36,656 nucleotides of DNA from Bacillus sanguinis (GTDB lineage Bacteria; Bacillota; Bacilli; Bacillales; Bacillaceae_G), in NCBI RefSeq assembly GCF_018332475.1, contig NZ_BOQB01000106.1, positions 1 through 36,656 of the forward strand, written 5' to 3'. Below, piece after piece: positions 17,027 to 26,729 of this stretch. Position 1 is the first letter of the stretch; every line of letters begins with the position of its first letter. Below the pieces are notes generated by a model. It saw nothing but the letters and a program-made list of their open reading frames with translations, did not search any database and was not told the origin of the DNA. The position numbers were made by a program, and so were the translations under genes.

Positions 17027-20000
17027 TTGAAAATTGGCCTAAAAAACCAGAAGGTAGTCAATGGACAGATGACCAGTGGAAAGCGGTTGTAGCGAACGGA
17101 CGTGATATTTTAGTCGCAGCAGCAGCTGGATCAGGGAAAACAGCAGTATTAGTTGAACGTATTATTAAAAAGATTATAAGTGAGGAAAATCCAGTCGATG
17201 TCGACCGCCTGCTCGTTGTAACATTTACGAATGCAGCGGCGCAAGAGATGAAAAACAGAATTGGGGAAGCGTTAGAAAAAGTATTAATTGATGAGCCAGG
17301 CTCTCAGCACGTAAGAAAGCAGCTTAGCTTATTAAATAAAGCTTCTATTTCAACGATCCATTCCTTTTGTTTACAAGTTATTAGAGGATATTATTACATG
17401 CTTGATGTTGATCCTCGTTTCCGTATTGCGAATCAAACAGAAAACGAATTATTAAAAGAAGAAGTGTTAGATGACATATTAGAAGCGGAGTATGGAATTG
17501 AAGAGAATACGATATTCTTTGAACTCGTTGATCGTTATACGAGTGATCGTAGTGATGATGACTTACAGCGTATGATTTTAGCGCTTCATACAGAATCAAG
17601 AGCGCATCCAAATCCGGAAAAATGGCTCGATAAATTAGTGGAAGCATACGATGTGGAAGGAAAGACAATTGAAGATTTAGTGTATGCTTCGTACTTATTA
17701 GAAGATGTGAAATTCCAGCTTGAAACAGCGGAACAACATATTCATAAAGCAACCGAACTCGCAATGCTTCCTGATGGCCCGGCGCCTCGCGTTGAAACCT
17801 TGCAAGCTGATGCAGCTTTACTTGGAATGTTATCATCAGCAGCTCGTGAGTCATGGACAAGCGTGTATGAAGCGATGCAAAACGTATCATGGCAAACGTT
17901 AAAGCGTATTAAGAAAAGTGATTACAACGAGGATGTTGTAAAACAAGTAGACTCTCTTCGTAATAAAGCGAAAGATGAAGTGAAGAAATTACAAGAAGAG
18001 TTATTTAGCCGCAAACCTGAAAGTTTCTTACGAGATTTTCAAGATATGCACCCTGTATTAGAAAAGCTCGTTCAACTTGTAAAAGTATTTACAGAGCGTT
18101 TCCAAGCGATGAAGCGTGATAAAGGGATGGTTGATTTCACAGATTTAGAGCACTTCTGTTTGCAAATTTTAAGTGAACAAAGTGAAAATGATGAAATGAA
18201 GCCATCAGCGGTAGCACTCCAATATCGCAATAAATTTGCTGAAGTACTAGTCGATGAATATCAAGATACGAACTTCGTACAAGAATCTATTATTAAATTC
18301 GTAACGAAAGATTCTGAGAGTGAAGGAAACTTGTTCATGGTAGGTGACGTAAAGCAGTCGATTTATCGTTTCCGACTAGCAGAACCAGGCTTATTCCTAG
18401 GAAAGTATAAACGCTTCACACAAGAAGGATTAGGCGGCGGCATGAAGATAGACTTAGCGAAAAACTTCCGTAGTCGTCATGAAGTGTTGGCAGGTACGAA
18501 CTTTATCTTCAAACAAATTATGGGGGAAGAAGTCGGAGAAATCGATTACGATGCTGACGCTGAATTAAAGTTAGGTGCTAGCTATCCAGAAGGTGAGGAT
18601 GTAGCGGCAGAACTACTATGTATTCAGCAAATGGAAGAAGAAGTGCTTGACGGTGAAGAAGGTGCTGAAGTAGAAAAAGCACAGCTTGAAGCTCGTCTTA
18701 TGGCACAGCGCATTAAAGCAATGGTTGATTCAGGATATACAGTCTATGATCGCAAAACGAATGAAATGCGACAAGTACAATACCGTGACTTCGTTATTTT
18801 ACTTCGCTCCATGCCGTGGGCGCCGCAAATTATGGAAGAGTTAAAGCTGCAAGGAATTCCAGTATACGCTGATCTTGCGACTGGTTACTTTGAAGCGACA
18901 GAAGTAAATATTATGATGAACGTATTCCGCGTTATTGATAATCCGATGCAAGATATTCCGCTTGCAGCCGTACTTCGTTCACCAATCGTTGGGTTAAATG
19001 ATGAGGAACTTGCGACGCTTCGTGCTCATGGGAAGAAAGGTTCGTTTTATGAAGTGATGAGCTCATTCTTAAAAGGGGCACCGCTTGAGGAAGAAAAAGA
19101 ACTACATGATAAATTAGAGTGGTTCTATAACTTACTACAAGGATGGCGTGAATTCGCGCGCCAACAATCACTTTCTGATTTAATTTGGAAAGTGTACGGT
19201 GAGACAGGTTATTACGACTTTGTCGGTGGTTTACCAGCCGGAAAGCAAAGGCAAGCAAACTTGCGTGTATTATATGACCGTGCAAGACAATACGAAGCAA
19301 CATCGTTTAGAGGATTATTCCGCTTCTTACGTTTTATTGAACGTATTTTAGAACGCGGTGATGATATGGGGACGGCGAGAGCTTTAGGTGAACAAGAAGA
19401 TGTCGTTCGCATTATGACGATTCATAAAAGTAAAGGATTAGAGTTCCCAGTCGTGTTTGTTGCGGGGCTTGGTCGCCGCTTTAATACACAAGACTTAATG
19501 AAACGTTTCTTACTGCATAAAGACTTCGGTTTCGGTTCGCAATTTATCGATCCTCGTAAACGTATTAAATATACGACATTATCACAACTAGCAATTAAGC
19601 GTAAAATGAAAATGGAATTAATCGCGGAAGAAATGCGCGTATTATACGTAGCGTTAACTCGTGCAAAAGAGAAGTTAATTTTAATCGGAACAGTTAAGGA
19701 TGCAAATAAGGAAATGGAAAAATGGCTTGATGCAAGAGAGCATAGTGAATGGTTATTACCAGACCACATACGTGCCGGAGCATCTTGTTATTTAGACTGG
19801 ATTGCCCCTTCATTATATAGACACCGTGATAGTGAAATGCTTCTTGAATTAGGACAAGGAAGCGTTCCAGATGAAATTTATGGGTATGACACTAGCTGGA
19901 AAGTAGAAGTTGTTGACGGTAATACGTTACTTGCGCCAGAACCAGTTCAAGAAGAAAAACAAGAATTGTTAGAAGCACTTCGTGAGAAAAAAGCTGTTCC

Positions 20001-20748
20001 CCTGCAAAGTGAACGAAAAGATGAAGTGTATGACAGATTAATGTGGAAGTACGGATATGAGGAAGCGACATCTCATCGTGCGAAGCAATCTGTTACTGAA
20101 ATAAAGAGAAATTATCAATCTGAAGAAGGTAGCGATAATGCCTTTATTAAAAAACTACGTGCGCCAATTAAAACGCGTCCTCGTTTTATGGAGAAAAAAG
20201 GATTAACGTACGCTGAAAGAGGTACAGCAGTTCATGCTGTCATGCAACATGTTGATTTGAAGAAGCCGATTACAGAAGAAGTGATTCGGGAGCAAATTAG
20301 TGGCATGGTTAATAAAGAACTATTAACATTCGAACAAGCCGAAGAAATAGCAATTGAAAAAGTCATTTCATTCTTTGACAGTGACCTAGGTAAAAGAGTA
20401 TTGGCGGCGAAAAGTGTGGAGCGCGAAGTGCCATTTACGATGATGCTTGCAGCAGAAGAAGCATATCAAGATTGGCAAGGGAAGGGTGGAGAATCAATTC
20501 TTGTCCAAGGGGTTATTGACTGCCTGATTGAAGAGGAAGACGGCATCACTTTAATTGACTTTAAAACGGATACGATTGAAGGGAAGTTCCCAGGCGGATT
20601 CGATCAGGCAAAACCAATTTTAGAAGATCGATATAAAGTGCAGCTTTCTTTATATGCAAAGGCACTTGAGAAAAGCTTACAACATCCTGTGAAAGAGAAG
20701 TGCTTATACTTCTTTGATGGCAATCATGTTGTAAAAATTGAAGAATAG
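17023..20748 (+). CDS. addA: ATP-dependent helicase/nuclease subunit A
   Basis: A 1241-residue AddA, the translocating UvrD-like helicase and second nuclease of the AddAB complex. Helicase motifs are clear: Walker [16 protein letters not shown] near 34-48, motif Ia [14 protein letters not shown], motif [10 protein letters not shown] near 415, motif [15 protein letters not shown], and motif [16 protein letters not shown]. The C-terminal RecB-type nuclease has [11 protein letters not shown] and [20 protein letters not shown], with Asp1179 and Lys1181. The AUG overlaps the addB stop by four bases, so the two subunits should be made in balance. A small gene follows after 12 bases. Confidence 0.97.
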   Translation: MIENWPKKPEGSQWTDDQWKAVVANGRDILVAAAAGSGKTAVLVERIIKKIISEENPVDVDRLLVVTFTNAAAQEMKNRIGEALEKVLIDEPGSQHVRKQLSLLNKASISTIHSFCLQVIRGYYYMLDVDPRFRIANQTENELLKEEVLDDILEAEYGIEENTIFFELVDRYTSDRSDDDLQRMILALHTESRAHPNPEKWLDKLVEAYDVEGKTIEDLVYASYLLEDVKFQLETAEQHIHKATELAMLPDGPAPRVETLQADAALLGMLSSAARESWTSVYEAMQNVSWQTLKRIKKSDYNEDVVKQVDSLRNKAKDEVKKLQEELFSRKPESFLRDFQDMHPVLEKLVQLVKVFTERFQAMKRDKGMVDFTDLEHFCLQILSEQSENDEMKPSAVALQYRNKFAEVLVDEYQDTNFVQESIIKFVTKDSESEGNLFMVGDVKQSIYRFRLAEPGLFLGKYKRFTQEGLGGGMKIDLAKNFRSRHEVLAGTNFIFKQIMGEEVGEIDYDADAELKLGASYPEGEDVAAELLCIQQMEEEVLDGEEGAEVEKAQLEARLMAQRIKAMVDSGYTVYDRKTNEMRQVQYRDFVILLRSMPWAPQIMEELKLQGIPVYADLATGYFEATEVNIMMNVFRVIDNPMQDIPLAAVLRSPIVGLNDEELATLRAHGKKGSFYEVMSSFLKGAPLEEEKELHDKLEWFYNLLQGWREFARQQSLSDLIWKVYGETGYYDFVGGLPAGKQRQANLRVLYDRARQYEATSFRGLFRFLRFIERILERGDDMGTARALGEQEDVVRIMTIHKSKGLEFPVVFVAGLGRRFNTQDLMKRFLLHKDFGFGSQFIDPRKRIKYTTLSQLAIKRKMKMELIAEEMRVLYVALTRAKEKLILIGTVKDANKEMEKWLDAREHSEWLLPDHIRAGASCYLDWIAPSLYRHRDSEMLLELGQGSVPDEIYGYDTSWKVEVVDGNTLLAPEPVQEEKQELLEALREKKAVPLQSERKDEVYDRLMWKYGYEEATSHRAKQSVTEIKRNYQSEEGSDNAFIKKLRAPIKTRPRFMEKKGLTYAERGTAVHAVMQHVDLKKPITEEVIREQISGMVNKELLTFEQAEEIAIEKVISFFDSDLGKRVLAAKSVEREVPFTMMLAAEEAYQDWQGKGGESILVQGVIDCLIEEEDGITLIDFKTDTIEGKFPGGFDQAKPILEDRYKVQLSLYAKALEKSLQHPVKEKCLYFFDGNHVVKIEE

Positions 20749-20760
20749 AGGGACTTGAAA

Positions 20761-21048
20761 ATGGCGACGGAAAAAACGTTAAGAACGTGTGAAAAAGGAC
20801 ATGAATACTACAAAAGTAGCGATTGTCCAACTTGCCCAACTTGCGAGAAAGAAAAGAAGCCGAAAACAGGGTTTCTTTCACTTCTTTCATCACCAGCACG
20901 AAATGCGCTAGAGCATCATGGAATTCACACGATAGAAGAACTCTCAAAGTATAGTGAAAAAGAAATTTTAAAACTGCACGGTATGGGACCTGCGTCTATG
21001 CCAAAGCTTAAAAAGGCTTTGGAGGAGAACGGGTTATCATTTAAATAA
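20761..21048 (+). CDS. Small zinc-ribbon-like / helix-hairpin-helix protein (95 aa)
   Basis: A 95-residue protein in two parts. The N-terminal 30 residues hold CEKGHEYYKSSDCPTCPTCEKEKK, with four cysteines and a histidine, probably a zinc site. The remaining part, LSSPARNALEHHGIHTIEELSKYSEKEILKLHGMGPASMPKLKKALEENGL, reads as a helix-hairpin-helix fold like the C-terminal domain of RNA polymerase alpha. ATG at 20761 is preferred over TTG at 20755, as GAGGGA lies seven bases before it. It is the last gene of the addBA unit, 12 bases after addA. Its role is unknown; DNA binding linked to repair or transcription is a guess. Confidence 0.8.
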   Translation: MATEKTLRTCEKGHEYYKSSDCPTCPTCEKEKKPKTGFLSLLSSPARNALEHHGIHTIEELSKYSEKEILKLHGMGPASMPKLKKALEENGLSFK

Positions 21049-21097
21049 AATGAAACAGTAAACAGTGTTTTTTTGATAATCTTGAATGAGATAAAAG

Positions 21098-21130
21098 AAA
21101 AAAAGTAGGAGAATATCTCCTACTTTTTTT
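21098..21130. terminator. Bidirectional terminator between the addBA unit and gerP
   Basis: AAAAAGTAGGAGA-ATA-TCTCCTACTTTTT has a T run on both strands and serves both convergent units. Confidence 0.92.
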
Positions 21131-21344
21131 ACGCTGTTCCGATCTGATCTTGATCGGCCACATCAGAATCAAACGTATTTGTTGCACTAACACCGTTAAA
21201 CGTATTCACGACAAATCCAACATTGGAAGCTCCGGATCCATTATACGCTTTCGTGTTTTCTTTCGGAGACACATTATAAAAATCCCCTAAATTGAAAGAA
21301 CCATTACTGTTTTGAACGACGAGATTTCCAACAACAGAAGGCAT
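21129..21344 (-). CDS. gerPF: Spore germination protein GerPF
   Basis: Last gene of the gerP operon, 71 residues. GerP proteins are spore inner-coat components that let nutrient germinants reach their receptors; mutants germinate slowly. The sequence MPSVVGNLVVQNSNGSFNLGDFY...FNGVSATNTFDSDVADQDQIGTA is typical. Its C-terminal DSDVADQ..IG motif parallels that of GerPA. ATG at 21344 is chosen: a GTG three codons upstream lies inside the ribosome site GGTGGAGG. The gene is glycine- and asparagine-rich, fitting a coat protein, and ends at the bidirectional terminator. Confidence 0.93.
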   Translation of the reverse strand: MPSVVGNLVVQNSNGSFNLGDFYNVSPKENTKAYNGSGASNVGFVVNTFNGVSATNTFDSDVADQDQIGTA

Positions 21345-21386
21345 ACCCTCCACCTACTTTACTAAGCTTTTTAATTACTATATGAA

Positions 21387-21773
21387 TTATGGAGCAGAAG
21401 GTTCATCCGTAATATATTGGCGGATTTGCATAATACGAGAATTATTAAAACCATAATCAACATTTCCGATTTGAAAGCAACCAGAATTTAAAAGTGATCG
21501 TAATTCAACATTGTTTACTTCAATAAAAGGGCATTCATTTACAATGTTTAATTTTACATCTGTCGTTCGCTTTGGGATTGTGACGTGTTCATCTGTAAAG
21601 ATTTCAAAAGCATCTAAGCGACCTTCGCCCTTTATATAACAAGGAATTTCCCTGTGGACGGCAAGAGCCCTACTTTTTAACTCCATTTGATTTGCGTCTC
21701 CAACTTGAAATACGGCAGTAATCCCTAAAGAAATAATAGAGACATTTTGGACAACAGACACATGATGTAACAT
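21387..21773 (-). CDS. gerPE: Spore germination protein GerPE
   Basis: A 128-residue GerPE. It has no signal peptide or membrane helix, as expected of a coat protein made in the mother cell. The FQVGDAN block near residues 22-28 and a second FQIGNVDYGFNNSRI block near the end share the F-x-[IV]-G pattern found in the other GerP proteins. It lies 15 bases after gerPD and 42 bases before gerPF on the minus strand. Assignment rests on sequence character and the complete gerPA-F order. Confidence 0.92.
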   Translation of the reverse strand: MLHHVSVVQNVSIISLGITAVFQVGDANQMELKSRALAVHREIPCYIKGEGRLDAFEIFTDEHVTIPKRTTDVKLNIVNECPFIEVNNVELRSLLNSGCFQIGNVDYGFNNSRIMQIRQYITDEPSAP

Positions 21774-21788
21774 AATTTCTCAGTCTCC

Positions 21789-21983
21789 TTAACCTGGAGT
21801 AGGAGGGACATCTGTGACCAATGGTACAAATGGTCCCTCTGTAACAGTTTCAAATGGTGTATCAAGAATAGAAGATAAAATGAGGAGATTTGCATCCCCG
21901 ATTAAAAAGAGTGCGGATGACGATACACCGTTCATTTTAATCTGTCCGACTTTTAATTCACGATTTACAACGTTAACATTCAT
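21789..21983 (-). CDS. gerPD: Spore germination protein GerPD
   Basis: A 64-residue protein, MNVNVVNRELKVGQIKMNG..., with the SSSALFLIGDAN block shared by GerP proteins and a proline/threonine-rich tail (FVPLVTDVPPTPG). AAGGAGT precedes the ATG on the minus strand. It follows gerPC by six bases, so the two are probably translationally coupled. The inner spore coat is the expected location, by family. Confidence 0.92.
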   Translation of the reverse strand: MNVNVVNRELKVGQIKMNGVSSSALFLIGDANLLILSSILDTPFETVTEGPFVPLVTDVPPTPG

Positions 21984-21989
21984 ACATAC

Positions 21990-22604
21990 TTACTCCTTTC
22001 GGAAATTGCCCGGTATGTGTTGAATAAAAGATAGGAAAGCTTTGTCGATATCGTGTTTCATTGCTTGAATAATGATATCTCGTAAATAATCTGGATCTGT
22101 TGAAATTCCTTCATATGATTGCGCTTGTGTTAAATAATAAGGAAGTCTATGCTCCATCTGTTTTTTTATGTCATCCACCATCATTTGTCGATACATTTCA
22201 TCGAGCGGCGTTCTCTCTTCTTGTTCAAAATGGAGAATTCGATTATATGCTTCTTCATCTAAGTAACGATGCATTTCTTGAAGGATGCCTTGGTAAAAGT
22301 CTGGATTTGTGTCAGTTTCAGGATTGACCTTCAAAGTTTCTGTATCAACTTGAAAATCCTCAATTTGCTGTCCTTTTGCTGAAAACGGATTTAAACCAAT
22401 ATTTAAAGTACCATTTAAGTTTTCTACTTTTAATTGATCGAATTTGTATTCCACTTTTCCTACAGAAGAGGAGGGGCGATTTTTTAATTCGTTAAGCTCT
22501 TCTTGTAATAGGCGCACTTGATCTTCTAGGTTCATGATGGCTGCTTGTTGGGTTTGAAGAGCTTGTTGAAGTTGGTGTAAGTAAGTATATATATCTTGAT
22601 TCAT
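21990..22604 (-). CDS. gerPC: Spore germination protein GerPC
   Basis: The largest GerP protein, 204 residues. The N-terminal 45 residues form a strong coiled coil (LHQLQQALQTQQAAIMNLEDQVRLLQEELNEL), followed by a polar linker and a helical C-terminal region with many acidic and aromatic residues. GerPC needs the other GerP proteins for coat function. AAGGAGG stands before the ATG. The gap to gerPB upstream is 67 bases, larger than elsewhere in the operon. Confidence 0.93.
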   Translation of the reverse strand: MNQDIYTYLHQLQQALQTQQAAIMNLEDQVRLLQEELNELKNRPSSSVGKVEYKFDQLKVENLNGTLNIGLNPFSAKGQQIEDFQVDTETLKVNPETDTNPDFYQGILQEMHRYLDEEAYNRILHFEQEERTPLDEMYRQMMVDDIKKQMEHRLPYYLTQAQSYEGISTDPDYLRDIIIQAMKHDIDKAFLSFIQHIPGNFRKE

Positions 22605-22671
22605 TTGTGAAACCTCCTTTTCAATAGGGAGGGTAAATATATTCCTGCTATATATTTATGACGAGGATGTC

Positions 22672-22878
22672 TTAAGAAGAACTAGTTGATGGTTTGATAG
22701 AAATAATTTGTCCTTTCGCCTGTAAGGGGCGAAGAGGCTCTGTAAATCCGCCAGTATTTGAGAATTTAGATAGAGCTTTAATGCTTCCAGCAGTACCAAT
22801 TTGGAATACAGAAGAGGTTGTAATGCTATCAATTCTAATGCTGTTAATGATGATGCTTTGGTTTACGTAAAAATTCAA
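22672..22878 (-). CDS. gerPB: Spore germination protein GerPB
   Basis: A 68-residue protein: MNFYVNQSIIINSIRIDSITTSSVFQIGTAG..., ending in a serine-rich tail. The SSVFQIGT block matches the GerP pattern. It lies 14 bases after gerPA with GGAGG before the ATG. A small coat-associated protein needed for normal germinant access, by family. Confidence 0.93.
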   Translation of the reverse strand: MNFYVNQSIIINSIRIDSITTSSVFQIGTAGSIKALSKFSNTGGFTEPLRPLQAKGQIISIKPSTSSS

Positions 22879-22892
22879 TACAATCGCCTCCT

Positions 22893-23114
22893 CTAAGTTG
22901 AACCAATTATCGCTTGGTCAACTACATCTGAATCATTAACAGTTGTTGCGCTTTGATAATTGTAGACAGAAACGTTATCTCCAACATTAAAAGAGCCGGC
23001 CCCCGCAAAAGCACGTGAATAACTAATAGGCCTAATCGCAAATACATCTCCAATATGAAAAATACCACTTGATCCAATATTGACGATACGAATATGTCCG
23101 ACCATAGCTGGCAT
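22893..23114 (-). CDS. gerPA: Spore germination protein GerPA
   Basis: First gene of the operon, 73 residues: MPAMVGHIRIVNIGSSGIFHIGDVF..., ending DSDVVDQAIIGST. ATG at 23114 is preferred over GTG at 23123: GAAAGGTG lies six bases before it, and that GTG would be part of the ribosome site. The DSDV.DQ..IG tail is shared with GerPF, suggesting old duplication. The sigma-K-type promoter lies about 40 bases upstream. Confidence 0.93.
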   Translation of the reverse strand: MPAMVGHIRIVNIGSSGIFHIGDVFAIRPISYSRAFAGAGSFNVGDNVSVYNYQSATTVNDSDVVDQAIIGST

Positions 23115-23151
23115 AAAAAACACCTTTCGTTTTTAAAATTTTCTTTTCTAC

Positions 23152-23181
23152 TATTGTATGGGCGTTTTCAATAAAATGTGT
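23152..23181 (-). promoter_or_regulatory. Sigma-K-type promoter of the gerP operon
   Basis: On the minus strand ACACA is followed by 16 bases and CATACAATA (23152-23160). This fits the sigma-K consensus (AC at -35, CATANNNTA at -10). gerP is known to be sigma-K dependent in B. subtilis. Confidence 0.8.
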
Positions 23182-23201
23182 GTTTTTTTGAAATAAAAGA
23201 A

Positions 23202-23225
23202 ACACACACGTTATTGCGTGTGTGT
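23202..23225 (-). terminator. Terminator with the yisI stop codon in its loop
   Basis: ACACACACG-CAATAA-CGTGTGTGT on the minus strand is followed by TTCTTTT. The TAA in the loop is the stop codon of the Spo0E-like gene. Confidence 0.75.
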
Positions 23226-23390
23226 ATCGAGTGTTTGATTAGGGTGAAAATCCGTATGTACATGCCAAATTACATTTAAGAGCCTGTCCAGTTCTTGGCT
23301 ACAATCTACTGTTTTTTGAGAAGTCATTCCGTAGCGTTCAGCAAAATAAATCATTTTTTCACGTTTTTTTTCAATCGCTTGCTCAAACAT
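23211..23390 (-). CDS. yisI: Spo0E-family aspartyl-phosphate phosphatase (YisI-like)
   Basis: A small Spo0E-like phosphatase. Family members dephosphorylate Spo0A~P and hold back sporulation. The signature SQELDRLLN is present, preceded by a helix containing KKREKMIYFAERYGM. ATG at 23390 gives 59 residues, close to B. subtilis YisI, and has GGAG nine bases upstream. An in-frame ATG at 23405 would add five residues with a poorer ribosome site. It lies directly upstream of gerP, as yisI does in B. subtilis. It is probably transcribed separately, since a terminator and the gerP promoter follow. Confidence 0.85.
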   Translation of the reverse strand: MFEQAIEKKREKMIYFAERYGMTSQKTVDCSQELDRLLNVIWHVHTDFHPNQTLDTHTQ

Positions 23391-23636
23391 TGAAATCGGC
23401 TCCATCTCTAAATGAAATTTTTAGTATATATGTAGTACATATTATACAAAAACCCCATAAAAAAGAAACACCTTCGCTAAAAAAAGTAAAATTTCTACAT
23501 TTTATGCCAAAATTAAAGGAGTAACGAATAGGATAGGAGAAGAATATTGTAAAAATTAGCGTGCATGAGAAGGTTTTTTTCTTACGGATGCGAATACAAT
23601 TAAAGGGTATGAGTTTTAGGATGGAGAGTGGAAATA

Positions 23637-24536
23637 TTGCGTTTGGTAACGGCGAAAAAAGATGAAAAGGTATTTGTAGGTATTGTGGAGGAAGAGGAAG
23701 AAAAGGTATTGCACTTAAGAGAAGCGCAAAGACAAAAAGGGGAAAAGGTTACGATTCCGATTACAATGTTAGAGTGTATTGAAAGAGGAATCGAATGCTT
23801 TGAAAAAATATGTGATATTGTAAATTGGGCGAAGGAAAATGAAGGGACAGCGTATTATCCGTTAACTGAGGTGAAAATATTAGCACCAATTCCAAGGCCA
23901 AGGAAGAATATTCTATGCGTTGGAAAAAACTATCGTGAGCATGCGATAGAAATGGGCGGAGCAGAATCAATTCCAGAAAATATAATGATCTTTACGAAAG
24001 CGCCAACGACAGTTATAGGGATAGATGAAAAAATTAATAGTCATCCCCACGCAACGAATGAACTAGACTATGAAGGAGAACTAGCTATCATCATTGGTAA
24101 GCGAGGGAAACAAATAAAAAAAGAAAAAGCGCTTGAGCATGTTTTTGGTTATACCATTATAAATGATATAACTGCTCGCGATATTCAACGGAAGCATAAA
24201 CAATTTTTCCTTGGAAAAAGTTTTGATACATTTTGTCCGATGGGGCCATATTTAATTCATAAATCAATGGTAAGTGCGCCAAATGCGTTACGCATTGAAA
24301 CGGTAGTAAATGGGGAAGTAAGGCAAACTTCAAATACAAATAAAATGATTTTTTCAATAGAAGAAATCATTTCAACGATAAGTAAAGGCATGACGTTAGA
24401 ACCTGGAGATATTATCGCAACAGGAACGCCGGCTGGTGTTGGAAAAGGTTTCACACCACCGAAGTTTTTACATGCTGGTGATGAAGTGGTCATTACAGTA
24501 GAAGGAATTGGTACTTTGCGAAATGTAGTGAAATGA
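23637..24536 (+). CDS. yisK: Fumarylacetoacetate hydrolase-family protein (YisK-like)
   Basis: A FAH-superfamily enzyme of about 299 residues. The N-terminal domain (MRLVTAKKDEKVFVGIVEE...) is followed by the catalytic FAH domain. That domain has ILCVGKNYREHA, the metal-binding NELDYEGELAIIIGKRG (Glu-x-Glu), DITARDIQ, and GDIIATGTPAGVG near the end. FAH enzymes break C-C bonds of small oxo-acids with a divalent metal. B. subtilis YisK, the likely orthologue by position, has been reported as an oxaloacetate decarboxylase. TTG at 23637 is favoured because the domain begins there and GGAGAG sits eight bases before; GTG at 23628 is possible. It is followed by a terminator. Confidence 0.85.
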   Translation: MRLVTAKKDEKVFVGIVEEEEEKVLHLREAQRQKGEKVTIPITMLECIERGIECFEKICDIVNWAKENEGTAYYPLTEVKILAPIPRPRKNILCVGKNYREHAIEMGGAESIPENIMIFTKAPTTVIGIDEKINSHPHATNELDYEGELAIIIGKRGKQIKKEKALEHVFGYTIINDITARDIQRKHKQFFLGKSFDTFCPMGPYLIHKSMVSAPNALRIETVVNGEVRQTSNTNKMIFSIEEIISTISKGMTLEPGDIIATGTPAGVGKGFTPPKFLHAGDEVVITVEGIGTLRNVVK

Positions 24537-24571
24537 AAAAGGAGCTATCTTATCGAAGATAGCTCTTTTCT
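24537..24571 (+). terminator. Intrinsic terminator after yisK
   Basis: GGAGCTATCT-TATCGA-AGATAGCTC is followed by TTTTCT. It overlaps the end of the convergent small gene. Confidence 0.85.
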
Positions 24572-24854
24572 ATGGTCTTGGGTGATAGAGATAATCAATA
24601 ACGGAATAGGTATAAAGACCAATTAATACAAGTGTACAAATGCCAAATAGTATAACCGTAAGTGCGCTTTTTTCTCGTCCAAAACCAATGATAGTAAGAA
24701 TAACAGTAGTCCAAAATGATGCTTTCAGTAGTGTGAATGTAGTAGAAGTGGAGTAGTGGCTAAGCAATGTTACGGAAAGTAGGAAGCCAAAGAATGTAAC
24801 TAGAATAAAGGATGTAGCCAAATAGTTAATATGTTTGCCGTATCTTAATAGCAT
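24570..24854 (-). CDS. Small integral membrane protein (94 aa)
   Basis: Not recognised. Three hydrophobic segments (about residues 10-32, 42-60 and 65-88) fill most of the protein, and it ends in YLYHPRP. AAAAGGAGGTG stands six bases before the ATG, a very strong ribosome site, so it is translated. It sits between yisK and rocD, a place where B. subtilis has no equivalent that I recall. No motif suggests a function. Confidence 0.75.
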   Translation of the reverse strand: MLLRYGKHINYLATSFILVTFFGFLLSVTLLSHYSTSTTFTLLKASFWTTVILTIIGFGREKSALTVILFGICTLVLIGLYTYSVIDYLYHPRP

Positions 24855-24924
24855 GTCGCACCTCCTTTTATGGATTAAAATACAGAAAATTACAATTTTA
24901 TTTTAGTATAAATCAATATAAAAA

Positions 24925-24963
24925 GAAAGAGGTTGTCCCAACATGTAGGACAACCTCTCTATT
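24925..24963 (-). terminator. Intrinsic terminator after rocD
   Basis: AGAGGTTGTCC / GGACAACCTCT around a loop of about eight bases, with T residues on the minus-strand side. Confidence 0.88.
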
Positions 24964-24964
24964 A

Positions 24965-26155
24965 TTACGATAATACTGCTTTAATTTTTTGGAATGCCCA
25001 CTCTAAATCTTCCTCAGAGATTACTAGAGGTGGTGCGATACGAATTACATTTTCATGTGTTTCTTTACATAATAGACCAGCTGCTTTTAGTTGTTCACAG
25101 TAAGGACGAGCTGGCTCGTTTAATTCGATACCGATGAATAAACCTTTACCACGAACTTCAGTGATCATTGGGTTATCAATCTCTTTTAATTGCCCAACTA
25201 ATTTTTCACCTAATTGAAGAGAACGCTCTGTTAATTTTTCTTCTTCTAACACTTCAAGAGCTGCGATAGAAACAGCACATGCAAGTGGGTTACCACCGAA
25301 TGTAGAACCGTGAGAACCTGGCTCGAATACGCCTAAAATGTCGCGGTTTGCTGCTACGCAAGAGATTGGGAATACGCCGCCGCCAAGTGCTTTACCAAGT
25401 ATGTACATGTCAGGAGTTACATTGTCCCAATCACAAGCAAATACTTTACCAGTACGGCCTAAACCTGTTTGGATCTCATCTGCTACAAATAAAACGTTTT
25501 CTTTTTTACATACTTCAAGAGCTTCTTTTAAGTAACCAGCTGGTGGGATGTTAATTCCTGCTTCACCTTGGATTGGCTCTAAAATGAATGCAGCTGTATT
25601 TGGTGTAATAGCAGCTTTTAACGCTTCTAAATCACCGTAAGGAATTACGATAATGCCAGGAAGCATTGGACCGAATCCACGCTTGTACTCTTCGTTTGAA
25701 GACATAGAAACAGCACCCATCGTACGTCCGTGGAAGTTATCTTCACAAACGATAATTTCAGCACGGTTTGCTTCTACTTTCTTCACATCATAAGCCCAGC
25801 GGCGAGCTGTTTTAATTGCAGTTTCAACAGCTTCTGCACCTGTATTCATTGGAAGTACCATTTCTTTATTAGTTAGTTTCGCAACTTTTTCGTACCAAGG
25901 ACCTAATTGATCACTATGGAAAGCACGAGAAGTTAACGTAACACGATTAGCTTGGTCAATTAAAGCGTTAATAATTTTTGGGTGACGATGACCTTGGTTT
26001 ACTGCAGAATATGCACTTAATAAGTCCATATAGCGGTTTCCTTCAGGATCTTCTACCCAAACGCCTTCTGCTTTAGAAATAACGATTGGAAGTGGGTGAT
26101 AGTTATTTGCTCCGTATGTGTCTGTAAGTTCGATAATATCCTTAGTTTGAATCAT
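24965..26155 (-). CDS. rocD: Ornithine aminotransferase
   Basis: A 396-residue class-III aminotransferase using pyridoxal phosphate. It converts ornithine and 2-oxoglutarate to glutamate semialdehyde and glutamate in arginine breakdown. The cofactor lysine is Lys255 in [12 protein letters not shown]. Also present are the [13 protein letters not shown] phosphate-binding segment, [11 protein letters not shown] with its Asp, and [23 protein letters not shown] stands before the ATG. A candidate -10 TATAAT lies at 26203-26208 (minus strand) with a weak -35; no sigma-L element was seen. No other roc genes are nearby, and the gene interrupts the yisK-yisL order of B. subtilis. Confidence 0.94.
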   Translation of the reverse strand: MIQTKDIIELTDTYGANNYHPLPIVISKAEGVWVEDPEGNRYMDLLSAYSAVNQGHRHPKIINALIDQANRVTLTSRAFHSDQLGPWYEKVAKLTNKEMVLPMNTGAEAVETAIKTARRWAYDVKKVEANRAEIIVCEDNFHGRTMGAVSMSSNEEYKRGFGPMLPGIIVIPYGDLEALKAAITPNTAAFILEPIQGEAGINIPPAGYLKEALEVCKKENVLFVADEIQTGLGRTGKVFACDWDNVTPDMYILGKALGGGVFPISCVAANRDILGVFEPGSHGSTFGGNPLACAVSIAALEVLEEEKLTERSLQLGEKLVGQLKEIDNPMITEVRGKGLFIGIELNEPARPYCEQLKAAGLLCKETHENVIRIAPPLVISEEDLEWAFQKIKAVLS

Positions 26156-26284
26156 GATTGTTCCCCCTTTTGTTATTACAAGAAGTTTGTAAATACTCTA
26201 AATATTATATCATTTAAATGTAAAAAAGCGAAACATTTCCTGAAAATAAATGAACATGTTATCATATAGAGTGAAAAAGTGTGA

Positions 26285-26671
<387 letters not shown>

Positions 26672-26676
26672 TAAAA

Positions 26677-26728
26677 AATAAAACCACCTTATAATCTCAA
26701 AGACTTGGGAGATAAGGTGGTTTTTTAT
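26677..26728. terminator. Bidirectional terminator between yisL and yisN
   Basis: AAAACCACCTTAT (about 26680-26692) pairs with ATAAGGTGGTTTT (about 26712-26724). A smaller CTC/GAG pairing lies inside, and there are T runs on both strands. Confidence 0.88.
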
Positions 26729-26729
26729 T

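Noticed and set aside
23514-23548. Possible sigma-H promoter before yisK (AAAGGAGTA ... GAAGAAT)
   Set aside because: The spacing is about 15 bases, longer than the usual 11-12, so the match is not convincing.
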